A DNA stretch of 62,193 nucleotides, from positions 1 to 62,193 of the forward strand of contig SUWH01000011.1 in the NCBI GenBank assembly GCA_015061605.1. The letters are read 5' to 3'. This DNA is from Lentisphaerota bacterium. GTDB lineage: Bacteria; Verrucomicrobiota; Lentisphaeria; Victivallales; Victivallaceae. The notes below the pieces were generated by a model that worked only from the letters and a program-made list of their open reading frames with translations, was not told the origin of the DNA and made no database searches. Shown here in pieces: positions 26,410 through 36,456 of the stretch (positions are counted from its first letter, which is position 1; each line of letters opens with the position of its first letter). The position numbers and the translations under genes are program-made.

Positions 26410-28549
26410 GCAGTTCAGGAAGCCGGGAGTAGCGGGGGCGCAGCCGGATGTTTTTCACCGCCATATCCACTGCTTTACTGCTGCCGATCAGAATGAGTAA
26501 TTTGCGCGCCCGGGTCATTCCGGTGTAGAGCAGATTGCGCTGAAGCATCATGTAGTGCTGGGAAAGCAGCGGAATTACCACCGCCGGAAATTCGCTTCCC
26601 TGCGATTTGTGAACGGTTATTGCGTAGGCAAGTGTCAGCTGGTCGGCATCGTCAAAAGGATAATCGACCAGTTTGGAGTTTTCAAAGCTGACGATGAACA
26701 TCTTTCTGCCGGGATCGATCTCCACGATCTGTCCCATGTCGCCGTTGAATACATTTTTATCATAGTTGTTGCTCGTCTGCATCACCCGGTCACCGAGTTT
26801 GAATACCCGGCTGCCGAATTGAAACTGCTGTCCGGCATTTTTATTGAGCAACAGAGAGAGTTGTTCATTCAAAGCGGCGGTTCCGCAACTGCCCCGGTTC
26901 ATGGGACACAATACCTGCACTTCACTCATCGGATCAAATCCGAAACGTTCCGGGATGCGTTCAGAAACCATTTTGGCAATCAGGTTGGCACAATGTTCCG
27001 GATCGTCCTGTTCGATCCAGTAAAAGTCCAGCAGTTCATTATTCGTGGCGGCGGCTTTTTCCGGCAACGCTCCTTTGTTGACCCGGTGGGCGTTGACGAT
27101 GATCCGGCTGCCGGAGGATTGACGGAATATCTTTGTAAGTTTGGTAACGTGAAAAAATCCGCTGGCGATGAAATCATTCAGCACCCGCCCCGGGCCGACC
27201 GATGGAAGCTGATCGGCATCGCCTACCAGTATCACGGAACAATCATCCGGGATCGCCTGAAACAGTTGATAGGCAAGGATGATATCCAGCATGGAGACTT
27301 CATCGACGATAAGCAGTTCGCACTTCAACTGATTGTTGCGGTCGTAATTGAATTTTCCCGTAGCAGGATCGAATATCAGCAGCCGGTGGAGTGTTTTTGC
27401 TTCCATGCCGGAACTTTCGCCCATCCGCTTGGCGGCACGTCCGGTGGGGGCGGCGAGGGCGAGTTTCACTCTTGCCGCTTTGGCGCGGCGGACGATTTCG
27501 CCGATGACGGTCGTTTTACCGACACCGGGGCCGCCGGTGATGATGGTCAAGGGATGTTTGAAAACCGCATTTATCGCCTGATGCTGCAATTCATCCAGCA
27601 CCAGATCGCCGCGTGAAGCAATTTTTTCCAACCGTTTTCCGGCGAAGTTCCGGCAGTTTGCCAAACGGGAAACGATACCGGGCAGCCGCTTTTCGGCGGC
27701 GAGCAGATACGGGGTGTAACAGCAGTTGTCTTCATTGAAAAGCAACCGCCGTTCCAATGCCGATTGCAGACCTTTGGCGGCGATATTCACCGGTTGTCCG
27801 GTCAATTCTGCGGTGCGGCGCAACAGTTCATCGACCGGAGAACAGACATGACCGTCATTTATCATACTGTTCAATGTGAAAACGACTGCGGCACTCATTC
27901 TTTCAACGGAATCTGCGGCGAAACCGAGTTCCCGTGCCACGGCATCGGCTTTGAGAAATCCGATACCGTGGATGTCCTCTGCCAGACGGTAGGGGTTGGC
28001 GCGGACGATGTCGGCGGTTTTTTCGCCGTAACAGCGCATGAGTTTCTGACAGTATGCCGGAGTCAGCCCCAAGCCTTGTAAAAAAATCATATCATCCCGG
28101 TGACTGCGGGCGTTTTTCCACGCTTTGGCGATAGCGGCGGCTTTCTGTTTGCCGATTTTGGGTACTTCACAGAGTCTTCCCGGGTACATGTCCAGGATAC
28201 GGATGGTTTCTTTGCCGAAGTGTTTGACGATCGAGGCGGCGGTTTTGGGGCCGATGCCGGTGATCTGATAGCGGAGAAATCTTTCGATACCGGCAATGGT
28301 GGAAGGCGGAACGATCCGCGCCTCTTCGATTTTGAAACGCAGACCGAAGTTTTCATGTTTTTCAAATTTTCCATCCGCTTCGATGCATTGACCTTCGGCA
28401 CAGCCGGGGATGATGCCGCACGCCACGAGGCGGCGTTCATCATCGCAGAGAATTTCGGCAACACAGAATCCCGTGTCGGGGTTCTGAAAAATCACCCGCA
28501 TTATTTCCCCGGTAATTCTGGTTCCGGTCAAAAACTGTATTTCCGGCAT
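26375..28549 (-). CDS. recD2: RecD2-family SF1B DNA helicase
   Basis: 724 residues. An N-terminal OB-like part and helix-hairpin-helix segments (IAGIERFLRYQITGIGPKTA) are followed by the helicase core. The core has Walker A GGPGVGKTTV (Lys345), Walker B LLIVDEVSMLD, GDADQLPSVGPG, YAITVHKSQGSEFP and YTGMTRARKLLILIG. RecD2 proteins are 5'-3' DNA helicases found without RecBC and act in DNA repair and mismatch processing. The ATG at 28549 follows GGGGAAAT. It lies 20 bp after the exported-protein gene at 28570, so they probably share the promoter at 29414-29441. Its 3' end overlaps the oppositely oriented YgjP-type gene. Confidence 0.93.
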   Translation of the reverse strand: MPEIQFLTGTRITGEIMRVIFQNPDTGFCVAEILCDDERRLVACGIIPGCAEGQCIEADGKFEKHENFGLRFKIEEARIVPPSTIAGIERFLRYQITGIGPKTAASIVKHFGKETIRILDMYPGRLCEVPKIGKQKAAAIAKAWKNARSHRDDMIFLQGLGLTPAYCQKLMRCYGEKTADIVRANPYRLAEDIHGIGFLKADAVARELGFAADSVERMSAAVVFTLNSMINDGHVCSPVDELLRRTAELTGQPVNIAAKGLQSALERRLLFNEDNCCYTPYLLAAEKRLPGIVSRLANCRNFAGKRLEKIASRGDLVLDELQHQAINAVFKHPLTIITGGPGVGKTTVIGEIVRRAKAARVKLALAAPTGRAAKRMGESSGMEAKTLHRLLIFDPATGKFNYDRNNQLKCELLIVDEVSMLDIILAYQLFQAIPDDCSVILVGDADQLPSVGPGRVLNDFIASGFFHVTKLTKIFRQSSGSRIIVNAHRVNKGALPEKAAATNNELLDFYWIEQDDPEHCANLIAKMVSERIPERFGFDPMSEVQVLCPMNRGSCGTAALNEQLSLLLNKNAGQQFQFGSRVFKLGDRVMQTSNNYDKNVFNGDMGQIVEIDPGRKMFIVSFENSKLVDYPFDDADQLTLAYAITVHKSQGSEFPAVVIPLLSQHYMMLQRNLLYTGMTRARKLLILIGSSKAVDMAVKNIRLRPRYSRLPELLKAEAERGQKR

Positions 28550-28569
28550 ATTTCCCCACTGCGCAGAAT

Positions 28570-29379
28570 TTATTTCACGGTCAATTTTACGATAACCTTT
28601 TTGCCCGCCGGATTGGCAAATACTACTTCAGTTTCTCCGGCGCGGATGGCATCGATTTCGATTTCCGCTTTGTAACGGCGCAAGGGCCAGATGCCATCCA
28701 CGTCGTGTTCGATTTTTACCCGGCACAGATCGGCGTTGTAACTTATGACCTGCCACGGATCGCCTTGAGTTTCCTCAAGTTCAAACTCGATATCTTTACC
28801 GGCTGCGAGAGTGGCGGCAAAGGGAAGCGCGGTCAAGTCGGTGAGGCGGTAGAAGCGTTCATTGGTCAGGGCAACGGTTCCGTTTACCGGAACATCTTTG
28901 CGGTATGGCGGTTCAAATTCCGCGTCGACATCTTCAAAGGTTATTCCGGAATTGGTTCCGGCTTCCAGTGTGACTGCCACAAATGCCGCTTGGGCGGGGA
29001 TGTTCAAACGCGCTTTGATTTTGCTTTTACGGTTTTGGGCGCTGAAGCGGATGCCGTCTTCGCGGAAAGTTATTGCTTTGCCATCCTTATCGAATGCGGT
29101 ATAGGAGAGCCGTCCCATGCCGCTGCCGCGGACTTCGGCTTCGAGCTTTATCTTATCGCTTTTTACCGGATAGAGTTTTGAAACGAGTTTGCTTTCCGGC
29201 GCAAGTTTGACCGCAAAATCATTGCCATCGACCCGGAGCCGGGTGAAGCTGCCCTTTTCGCAGTTCCAGGATGCCGGATTTTTGAAATCACCATCGATTT
29301 TCAAATCTATCCCGGCATAAACTGCCGGAAAAAACAAGGCGCAGAAAATGGTTATCATGCAGAGGTGATGAATTTTCAC
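28570..29379 (-). CDS. Exported two-domain protein, unknown (possible chagasin-like C-terminus)
   Basis: 269 residues, GTG start with AAAGGAG 8 bases upstream. A signal peptide ends near FFPAVYAG. Residues ~25-160 look like a jelly-roll carbohydrate-binding-type domain (DGDFKNPASWNCEKGSF, then LEAEVRGSGMGRLSY). The last ~90 residues (LEETQGDPWQVISYN, then AIRAGETEVVFANPAGKK) have the strand pattern of chagasin/I42 protease inhibitors or another Ig-like fold. That match is weak. I assign no function. Its pairing with recD2 downstream is probably only transcriptional. Confidence 0.6.
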   Translation of the reverse strand: MKIHHLCMITIFCALFFPAVYAGIDLKIDGDFKNPASWNCEKGSFTRLRVDGNDFAVKLAPESKLVSKLYPVKSDKIKLEAEVRGSGMGRLSYTAFDKDGKAITFREDGIRFSAQNRKSKIKARLNIPAQAAFVAVTLEAGTNSGITFEDVDAEFEPPYRKDVPVNGTVALTNERFYRLTDLTALPFAATLAAGKDIEFELEETQGDPWQVISYNADLCRVKIEHDVDGIWPLRRYKAEIEIDAIRAGETEVVFANPAGKKVIVKLTVK

Positions 29380-29413
29380 AATTTATTCTCCTTTCTGTTC
29401 AGTTCTGTGTTAG

Positions 29414-29441
29414 AATATAATACTCATTATTAGATTGTCAA
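29414..29441 (-). promoter_or_regulatory. Promoter for 28570-29379 and recD2 (TTGACA-N16-TATATT)
   Basis: On the minus strand TTGACA (29436-29441) and TATATT (29414-29419) are 16 bases apart, 35 bases before the GTG start. Confidence 0.75.
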
Positions 29442-29470
29442 GCATTTTTAATAAAAAACAGAAAATTTAA

Positions 29471-29556
29471 TTTTGCCGGAACAGTGATACTGCATCAGCT
29501 AAACAGCTCTCCTCATACTTTTTATCCGCTGCAGTATCAGAGTTGTTCCGGTAAAA
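29471..29556. repeat. Long imperfect hairpin, possible structured RNA or repeat
   Basis: TTTTGCCGGAACAGTGATAC, extended by TGCA (29471-29494), pairs with TGCAGTATCAGAGTTGTTCC, extended by GGTAAAA (29530-29556). There is a small internal bulge and a ~35-base loop. It lies upstream of the promoter at 29414-29441 and outside the MITE copy that starts at 29599. It is not seen elsewhere in the window. Confidence 0.5.
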
Positions 29557-29598
29557 ACTTAATTTAAACTGTTTCTTTACATTTTCAAGAACTCAATG

Positions 29599-29918
29599 CA
29601 CAGACATCCCATAATTTTTCAAAAAGCGGGTATTCCCTCTGCATTCAAGCGAGAGAAATTTGAATTTTGAAAAAGTGATTTTTGCAGATTTTGTTTTGCA
29701 CGGGCAAAACGTGCGTGCCGTCAGGCCGCACCACCATTTTACGCCGTGTTTAAAAAACGAATGATTCAATCGGCGGATGGATCGTGCGGCAATGTCGTGT
29801 TTTGCAAGCAAGAAGAGCGGGGAGCATACTCACGTATGTGACCCGCGAGGCGAGCGCAGCAAGGCGCGAGATTGGCCGCAATGCGCCGCCGTCCGTTGTT
29901 TTTTATGAGACAGCTGTG
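29599..29918 (+). mobile_element. MITE-like element, copy C, with exact 9-bp flanking repeat
   Basis: 320 bp. The left end is CACAGACATCCCATAATTTT; the right end (reverse complement) is CACAGCTGTCTCATAAAAAA. AACTCAATG occurs exactly outside both ends (29590-29598 and 29919-29927). The inner block (GGCAAAACGTGCGTGCCGTC, AATGATTCAATCGGCGG) is shared with E and differs from A and B. Apart from this, the hairpin at 29471 and two promoters, the 29380-30036 gap holds nothing I can identify. Confidence 0.87.
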
Positions 29919-29957
29919 AACTCAATGTTGAAAAACTGCCTTTTATAATCAGCAAGC

Positions 29958-29986
29958 TTGCAAAAAATCCAGTCAGGTATTATATT
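29958..29986 (+). promoter_or_regulatory. Promoter for 30037-30972 (TTGCAA-N17-TATATT)
   Basis: TTGCAA (29958-29963), 17 bases, TATATT (29981-29986), 50 bases before the chosen ATG. It lies just outside MITE copy C. Confidence 0.7.
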
Positions 29987-30036
29987 ATCACAATTATTTG
30001 TAATTGTATTGTTGGCGAAGCGAGGAGGCTGTCTGC

Positions 30037-30972
30037 ATGAACGATAATTTTATTCACGGAGTTACTACGGAAAAAAAACCGTGGACGCATTTGAATTTCG
30101 GCGACCGGGGCGGGATGGATTTTTCTTTCGGAATAATCTCCGACCGGACGGGACGCGCGACTCCGGGAGTTTTTGAGGGAGCTATCGAAAAATTCAACCG
30201 GATGCGGCCGGATTTTGTCATCAGTGTCGGTGATTTTATCGAAGGTGGCTGTATGGAAGACTTTTCTGCGCCGTTTCTGCAGAAGCAATGGGATTATATC
30301 AAACCGGAAATAGAGAAATCGGTTCAGCCGTTTTTTTATGTCGCCGGAAACCACGATTATTCACCGCCGGGATCAAAATCGCAAAACCGTGATCTCTGGA
30401 ACAGTTTATTCGGTGTTTCATATTACTATTTTATCTACAAAGAAACTTTGTTCATCTGCCTGAACAGCAGCTATGCTGCAAGCGGTCTCGGAGAAGAGCA
30501 GCTCCAGTGGGCATTGGAAGTGATCAAAAAAAATGTTGATGTCCGCTGGACGTTTGTATTTCTCCACAAACCCGCCTGCTGGCTCGAGGAGGAGTTTTCT
30601 CAAATCGAAGAAGCTCTCTATGAACGCAACTATACCGTAATTTCCGGAGATAAGCACACCTATACCAAGTATGTCCGCAACGGCAGGAAATATTTTATGC
30701 TCGGCACCTCCGGCGGCGGCGATGTCAGAGTCGCGCAAGGTCAGCGCGGTGTGCATTTCGGTGAATTTGATCACATCACCTGGGTTTCCATGTGCGAGCG
30801 CCCGGAATTCACCAATATCGCTCTGGACGGCATCTACGATGAAAACGTGGTGACAACTGAAAAAATCACCTGGCTTACCGCCAAATATTTCCGTGCCAAT
30901 AAGAAAATATCCCGCGATGAAGCGGAACGTCTGCGGAAAAAAGGTATTGATATAGAGGAAACTGAATTTTAA
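30037..30972 (+). CDS. Calcineurin-like metallophosphoesterase
   Basis: 311 residues, no signal peptide. Metal-binding motifs: [16 protein letters not shown] (D-x-H/R position changed to DRT), [34 protein letters not shown] and VISGDKHTY. The first motif lacks the usual D-x-H histidine, which occurs in some purple-acid-phosphatase-like subfamilies. Phosphoester substrate unknown. GGAGG lies 8 bases before the ATG at 30037, so I reject the in-frame start 33 bases upstream. The pseudopilin gene follows after 22 bp, so this gene heads a transcript leading into a glycosidase locus. Confidence 0.85.
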   Translation: MNDNFIHGVTTEKKPWTHLNFGDRGGMDFSFGIISDRTGRATPGVFEGAIEKFNRMRPDFVISVGDFIEGGCMEDFSAPFLQKQWDYIKPEIEKSVQPFFYVAGNHDYSPPGSKSQNRDLWNSLFGVSYYYFIYKETLFICLNSSYAASGLGEEQLQWALEVIKKNVDVRWTFVFLHKPACWLEEEFSQIEEALYERNYTVISGDKHTYTKYVRNGRKYFMLGTSGGGDVRVAQGQRGVHFGEFDHITWVSMCERPEFTNIALDGIYDENVVTTEKITWLTAKYFRANKKISRDEAERLRKKGIDIEETEF

Positions 30973-30994
30973 TAAGATAAAAAAGGAGAAGAGA

Positions 30995-31831
30995 ATGAAT
31001 AAAAGACAGACTCAATCAGCATTTACCCTTATTGAACTGTTGGTTAAAGGCTCACATCTTTGCTGTGATCGTGAAAAGCCTGCCCATGGGCAGGGTAAAG
31101 CGTGCTTTACCCTTATTGAGCTTCTCGTGGTTATTGCAATAATCGCTATACTGGCGGCAATATTGCTTCCGGCATTGCAAAGTGCCCGCGCGAGAGGCAT
31201 TACTGCAAATTGTGCCAGTAACATAAAGCAGTTAAATGCTGCACTCAACTCATATATGCCTGATTTTGATGAATATGTGGTGCCCGGCAAGCGTAATCAG
31301 ACCAATTATTTTCACTGGAGTGCAGCAATGTTAGCGTACAAGTATATAGATAACTCTTTGCTGATTTGTCCGGCAGTTCATAATTATCAATATGTCGGCA
31401 GCATTTTGAGTGCTGCACCAACTCCGACCAGTACTGTATCAACCTATTTGCGTTATGTGCATTATGGTATAAATGCCGGTATTGCCAGTAATTATATTCA
31501 TACAACGCGTGCAAGTTCAAAAATCAAAAGTTTACCGACAATGAAAGCCGGAAAGGCAATCAACCCCGGCAAAACAGTTGCTTTTGCCGATTCTTTCTGC
31601 AGAGAATACTATAATGTCGGTAATAAAACTCCTACCGGGTTTGCGTTCTTTTATGCGTATGGTTCCGGCTCCGGACAAATAATGGATCGTCATGCAAAGG
31701 GAGCTAATGTCAGTTTTGTTGACGGTCATGTCGCCTGGGATAAGGGAGCTGATAAAAAATACCGTGGGTTCAAATCCGGATCTTCAGCTCTTGTCGATTT
31801 GATCTACCTGAATCCGCTCTACCGGGAATGA
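30995..31831 (+). CDS. H-x9-DG pseudopilin with duplicated prepilin motif
   Basis: 278 residues. The N-terminus contains FTLIELLV twice: at residues ~10-17, and again after a 21-residue insert ([20 protein letters not shown] and neighbours), followed by the normal hydrophobic helix [16 protein letters not shown]. Only the second copy sits next to a transmembrane helix, so it should be the functional prepilin-peptidase site; the leader would then be unusually long. The C-terminus has [15 protein letters not shown], the H-x9-DG motif. AAGGAG precedes the ATG. It stands 20 bp upstream of a 1534-residue exported glycosidase. A surface partner role for that enzyme is an inference. Confidence 0.85.
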   Translation: MNKRQTQSAFTLIELLVKGSHLCCDREKPAHGQGKACFTLIELLVVIAIIAILAAILLPALQSARARGITANCASNIKQLNAALNSYMPDFDEYVVPGKRNQTNYFHWSAAMLAYKYIDNSLLICPAVHNYQYVGSILSAAPTPTSTVSTYLRYVHYGINAGIASNYIHTTRASSKIKSLPTMKAGKAINPGKTVAFADSFCREYYNVGNKTPTGFAFFYAYGSGSGQIMDRHAKGANVSFVDGHVAWDKGADKKYRGFKSGSSALVDLIYLNPLYRE

Positions 31832-31851
31832 TTTAAAAGGAAATTGCAAAA

Positions 31852-34800
31852 GTGAAAAAATTTCTTCTTTTACTGTGCTGTTGCTTCTCCGTAAGTGTTT
31901 TTGCTGATATCACCGTTTTCCCCGGAAGCAAAATCAACTCCATGGCTGGCTTTCAGACGTGGCAATGCGGAGCTGATGCTATTACTGCTGTGCAGAGCCG
32001 GAGCTACTCCTGGAGCGCGATGGTTTCGGTCGAATTTAACGCCGCCAAGGTGAGTGCTTTCAATGTTGTACTTTCTGCAAGTGAAGATATCAACAGTAAA
32101 CTCACCATATATTTCCGGCGCAAAGGCGAAAAAACTTTTGACAAAGCAAGTTTTTGCCGCAAAAATTTCACCGCCAGAGCCAATGAGCCGCTGACGGTCA
32201 CTATCCCGATGAAGCACCGCAACTGGAACGGCGATATCACCGGATTCCGTTTCGACATTTCCGGTAAAAAAGGGGTGAAGTGGAATATTTCCAAAATTTA
32301 TTTTACCGCAGAAGAGGCGGCTTCACCAGTTGCTGCCGAAATCGGCATTTTCCCGGAAATGATGCTCTATCCAATGGCAGGATTTGACAAGTGGCTCTGC
32401 GGCAAAGATGCTATTACCACTGTGCAGACCAGACCTTATTCATGGAGCGCAGTGGTTCCGGTCGAACTTAAGGCTGCCGGGGTGAGTGCTTTCAATGTTG
32501 TGCTTTCTGCAAGTGAAGATATCAACGGTAAACTTACCATCTATTTCCGGCGCAAGGGCGAAAAAACTTTTGACAAAGCAAGTTTCTGCCGCAAAAATTT
32601 CACCGCCAAAGCCAATGAGCCGGTTCTGGTCACCATTCCGCTTAAAAATGGTAACTGGAAAGATATCATCACCGGATTCCGTTTCGACATTTCCGGTAAA
32701 AAAGATCTTGCATGGAAAATTTCAAGAATTTATTTCACCGGCTCTCCCGATGCACTCCTCTCCAGAGGTGCGAAACCCAAAACCACTGTCAAGGCCAAAA
32801 AAACGTCGGTTCCCGCTGAAAACCACAGCTCTGATATCGTGATCTTCCCCGGAAAAAAAAAGCTTGAAGCTCAAGTCGGATTCAAGACTTTTCAATGCGG
32901 AACTCAGGAAATCATTGCTGAACAGAGCCGCGATTACTCCTATACCGCCCCGATTTTTGTCAATCTCAAAAAGGCGGAAGGCTGCAAATTTTTGAACTGC
33001 ACTCTGGAAAGCGACAAAAATATTTCCGGCAATGTTGGAATATATTTTGCCCGCAAAGGAGAAAAATCTTTTAACCCGGTCAACCGCAAACGCATTACCT
33101 TTACGCTTGAAGCCAATAAAGCGCAGACCATCTCCATTCCGCTTTCCGGCGGCAACTGGAAAGGAGTTATCGAGCGTTTCCGCTTCGATATTTCCGGTAA
33201 AACGGATCAGAAATGGATCATCCACAAAATCTGGTTCAGCAAAAAACAGCCCGGCGCGTTTCAGAATAATGCGTTCAATGCTCCGGTGAAACTTACTTCC
33301 GGAAGTGTAAAATTGATCGAAAAACGCTACGATCTGCTTGAGGGCAGGGAATACCGTTTTGCCTTCAACAGTACCGGGGTGAAAACTTCTGCCATCAATG
33401 TCAAATTTTATAATGATGTTGACGAATCCGCCGGAGGGGTGGGGACTACCGCTCATCATGATGGTAATAATGATAAAGTGTTTGCCATTACTCCCGGAAC
33501 GACTTACACGGTGATCGAAGTCACCGCCTCCGGAGATGCGGACGGCGAACTCCGGGATTTCCAATTCGGCGAAACCGGCAGACGTACCGGAGCTAACTGG
33601 CAGGCATCGTGGATCTGTCATCCGCAGGGAAAAAGAACTGCCGATCCGGCAGTTTTTCATTACACCCGTGAATTTGAACTTCCGGAACTGCCGCAGGACG
33701 GCCGCATCCAGCTCACCGCCGATGACGGATATATTTTGAAAGTCAATGGTATTCCGGTCGCCAGACGGGATGGCGGCTGGCAGCAGACCGCACTGCATGA
33801 GATCACCAAACAGCTCAAAGCCGGTAAGAATCTGATTGAAATTTCGGTGATGAATGCCAATGGTCCCACCGCCTTGATCGCCGAACTGCGCTTCGATATG
33901 CCGGACGGTAAAATTATATTGATCAAAACCGATAAATCGTTCAAGGTCAAACAAATCGAAGGCAAAGGAACTTTACTTGGTGAAGCTGCGGCAATGGAAC
34001 TTGGTATTCCTCCCATTGCTCCGTGGCACAGCGTTGCTTACAACGCTCTTGCTCAACGGATTCCGGTTAAGATCGCCAAAAACAGTTTGAAATATGTTGA
34101 CGGAAAAATCACCGGTGAACTCACCATCGAAAAATTCCCCCCTGTCGGGTTGCCGATGCTGCTCTCATTTGACGGCGGTGTTGCCGGTAAATTCAAGCAT
34201 GCACATTTGAATAATACGTTAAAATTATCTTATGATGTTTCTGCGCTGCTGCCGGGAAAATATACTCTTTCCACCGATCCGGAATTCATCGTCAATGCCG
34301 GTAAACTGCTCAATTTCACCGTGCCGCCGCAGAAGAATGTGAAAAATATTGTGGTGAAACCGGTTCAAAAAGACGGTTATCTGCAGATGATGCTCGATGA
34401 CAAGCCGCTGTGGTTCAGCGGATTCCGCGCCAGACGGGAGAGCCAGCGCGACCGGGCTTACCGGGACGGAAACTACCGGATCATGTACTTCGGTGCCGGT
34501 ATGGGCGGCTCGGACGGTTCCAACTCCGGCAGAACCTGGCTCGGACCTGAACGCTACGAATTTGAAAAAGTTGAAGAAAGTCTGGGCAAATTCATCCGCA
34601 CCTATCCCGAAGCAAAGATCCTTGTCACCTACGGCATCGACGGCCCGCGCTGGTGGTGTCAGGCGCATCCGGAAGAGTGCGTCTGGTTTGAAAACGGCAA
34701 AAAGCCGGAGGGTTTGACCAGTCTTGCCTCCAGAAAGTGGCGCAAAGAGGGGGTCGCAGCGTTCCGGGCATTTTTGAAATATTTTGAAAAATCCAAATAC

Positions 34801-36456
34801 GCTCCGTGGATCATCGGATACCGTATTCAGGCGCACTGCTCCGGCGGCGAATTTCAGTATCTCGGTGCGTGGCAGCGCAAATATGCCGATTACAGCCCCG
34901 CCATGCAGAGTTATTTCCGGGAATTTCTCACCAAACGCTACGGCAGTGATGCCAAACTGCAAAAGGCGTGGAACAATTCTGCGGTTACTTTGAAAACGGC
35001 AAAAATTCCTACCGGCAAAGAGCGCAAAGCCGCCGAACTCGGAATGTTCCGCGATCTGGATAAAGCCCGCAATGTGGCTGATTTTATCGATTGCCTCTCC
35101 GATGCCATGGTCTCTGGAGCAATGGAGTTCCTGCAGGTTCTGCGCGAAGAAGCTCCCAATAAACTTGCCGGACTTTACGGCGGTTATGTCTACTATTACA
35201 GCGGTTATCAACTCTTGAACAGCGCGCATTCCAACTTCGGCAAACTGTACCGTTCCCGTCTGGCAGATTTCATCAGTTCGCCGCACGATTACATCCAGCG
35301 CAAAGTCGGCTGGCCCGGCGGTCATCACGGTCCGGTCGTCGGAACTTCGCTCTATGATCTTTCGTGGTGGGATGAAAACGACACCCGTACCATCATGTGC
35401 GCCCCCGGCGGTCACCGCCATGTGGACAGTATGCATGAGACCATCGGCGTGCTGAAACGCGACCTTATCCTGCAGATCACCAAAGGTGTCGGCAACACCT
35501 TTTACGATCTGGCGGGCGGCTGGTTCGACCATCCGGCGATCATGGAAGCGTTACGCAAGACCAACCAAATCGGAAAATTTGCCCTGACCGTGCCGGGATT
35601 CAAACGCGGTCAGGCGGCGGTGCTGTACTGTGCCGAATCGATCAAGCGTCTGGCAGAGAATAATAATGGCATAACTGTTCCGTTGCGGCAGGATATGCGG
35701 CGCAATCTGGGATGGAGCGGGATCACCGTCGATCAGTATCTTCTGGAAGACATCCTGCAGGACAACTTCCCCGAATACGATTGCTATATCCTCCCCAATG
35801 CCTATGCTCCCGGCGACAAAGTTCGTAAGGCAATCCACGAAAAATTGCTGAAAAAGGGCAAACTGGTCATTTTCGGTTACGCTCCGGGAGCGTTCCGTGA
35901 AAATTCCGGAAAAATCGACCTCGCTGCGATGAAAGAATTGACCGGCATCGGTTTCGGTTGTGCCGACGGAAAAATCACCCGCATGGTCAATTCAAAATTT
36001 GGAAAACTCGGCAATGCGGTGAAATTCAGTCCGGCATTCTTTGTCAAAGACAAAAAGGCGCAAGTCATGGGAACTTTTGTCAACAGCAAACTTGGTGCCA
36101 TTGCCGCTAAAAAGGTCAACGGAGCCAATGTCGTGGTGACGATGGTTCCTGAATTGAATGCGGCGATGTGCCGGGATATTTTCCGTAAAAACGGTCTTCA
36201 CATATTCTGTGAAAGTGAAGATCCCGTTTATTATGACGGCAGATTTATCGCCATTCATGCCAACACTTCCGGAGAAAAGATGCTTACTTTGCCGGAGGCG
36301 CGGGAGTGGTATGATCTTTTCCGCAACAAAGCCGTTTCCGGTAAATCCAGAACTTTGAAGCTGAAAATGGAACGCGGTCAAACTGAAATCTTCTTCATCG
36401 GCAGCAGAGCCGATGCTGAACGTTATAAAAAATGTGAAAGGAGTTCGGCAAAATGA
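31852..36456 (+). CDS. Giant exported GH42-like (clan GH-A) glycoside hydrolase
   Basis: 1534 residues, GTG start preceded by AAAGG, with a signal peptide (FLLLLCCCFSVSVFAD). Residues ~20-155, ~164-300 and ~327-465 are three copies of one beta-domain (first: DITVFPGSKINSMAGFQTWQ). Copies 1 and 2 are about 90% identical in DNA at a 432-bp period. A fourth beta-domain and a PA14/rhamnosidase-N-like domain (IQLTADDGYILKVNGIPVAR) follow. The catalytic TIM barrel spans ~840-1220: AHCSGGEFQY supplies the likely acid/base Glu, and YFREFLTKRYGSDAKLQKAW is the GH42-type helix. After it comes a GATase-like trimerisation-type domain. Probable beta-galactosidase-like activity; the substrate is unknown. 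It overlaps the next start by ATGA. Confidence 0.82.
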   Translation: MKKFLLLLCCCFSVSVFADITVFPGSKINSMAGFQTWQCGADAITAVQSRSYSWSAMVSVEFNAAKVSAFNVVLSASEDINSKLTIYFRRKGEKTFDKASFCRKNFTARANEPLTVTIPMKHRNWNGDITGFRFDISGKKGVKWNISKIYFTAEEAASPVAAEIGIFPEMMLYPMAGFDKWLCGKDAITTVQTRPYSWSAVVPVELKAAGVSAFNVVLSASEDINGKLTIYFRRKGEKTFDKASFCRKNFTAKANEPVLVTIPLKNGNWKDIITGFRFDISGKKDLAWKISRIYFTGSPDALLSRGAKPKTTVKAKKTSVPAENHSSDIVIFPGKKKLEAQVGFKTFQCGTQEIIAEQSRDYSYTAPIFVNLKKAEGCKFLNCTLESDKNISGNVGIYFARKGEKSFNPVNRKRITFTLEANKAQTISIPLSGGNWKGVIERFRFDISGKTDQKWIIHKIWFSKKQPGAFQNNAFNAPVKLTSGSVKLIEKRYDLLEGREYRFAFNSTGVKTSAINVKFYNDVDESAGGVGTTAHHDGNNDKVFAITPGTTYTVIEVTASGDADGELRDFQFGETGRRTGANWQASWICHPQGKRTADPAVFHYTREFELPELPQDGRIQLTADDGYILKVNGIPVARRDGGWQQTALHEITKQLKAGKNLIEISVMNANGPTALIAELRFDMPDGKIILIKTDKSFKVKQIEGKGTLLGEAAAMELGIPPIAPWHSVAYNALAQRIPVKIAKNSLKYVDGKITGELTIEKFPPVGLPMLLSFDGGVAGKFKHAHLNNTLKLSYDVSALLPGKYTLSTDPEFIVNAGKLLNFTVPPQKNVKNIVVKPVQKDGYLQMMLDDKPLWFSGFRARRESQRDRAYRDGNYRIMYFGAGMGGSDGSNSGRTWLGPERYEFEKVEESLGKFIRTYPEAKILVTYGIDGPRWWCQAHPEECVWFENGKKPEGLTSLASRKWRKEGVAAFRAFLKYFEKSKYAPWIIGYRIQAHCSGGEFQYLGAWQRKYADYSPAMQSYFREFLTKRYGSDAKLQKAWNNSAVTLKTAKIPTGKERKAAELGMFRDLDKARNVADFIDCLSDAMVSGAMEFLQVLREEAPNKLAGLYGGYVYYYSGYQLLNSAHSNFGKLYRSRLADFISSPHDYIQRKVGWPGGHHGPVVGTSLYDLSWWDENDTRTIMCAPGGHRHVDSMHETIGVLKRDLILQITKGVGNTFYDLAGGWFDHPAIMEALRKTNQIGKFALTVPGFKRGQAAVLYCAESIKRLAENNNGITVPLRQDMRRNLGWSGITVDQYLLEDILQDNFPEYDCYILPNAYAPGDKVRKAIHEKLLKKGKLVIFGYAPGAFRENSGKIDLAAMKELTGIGFGCADGKITRMVNSKFGKLGNAVKFSPAFFVKDKKAQVMGTFVNSKLGAIAAKKVNGANVVVTMVPELNAAMCRDIFRKNGLHIFCESEDPVYYDGRFIAIHANTSGEKMLTLPEAREWYDLFRNKAVSGKSRTLKLKMERGQTEIFFIGSRADAERYKKCERSSAK

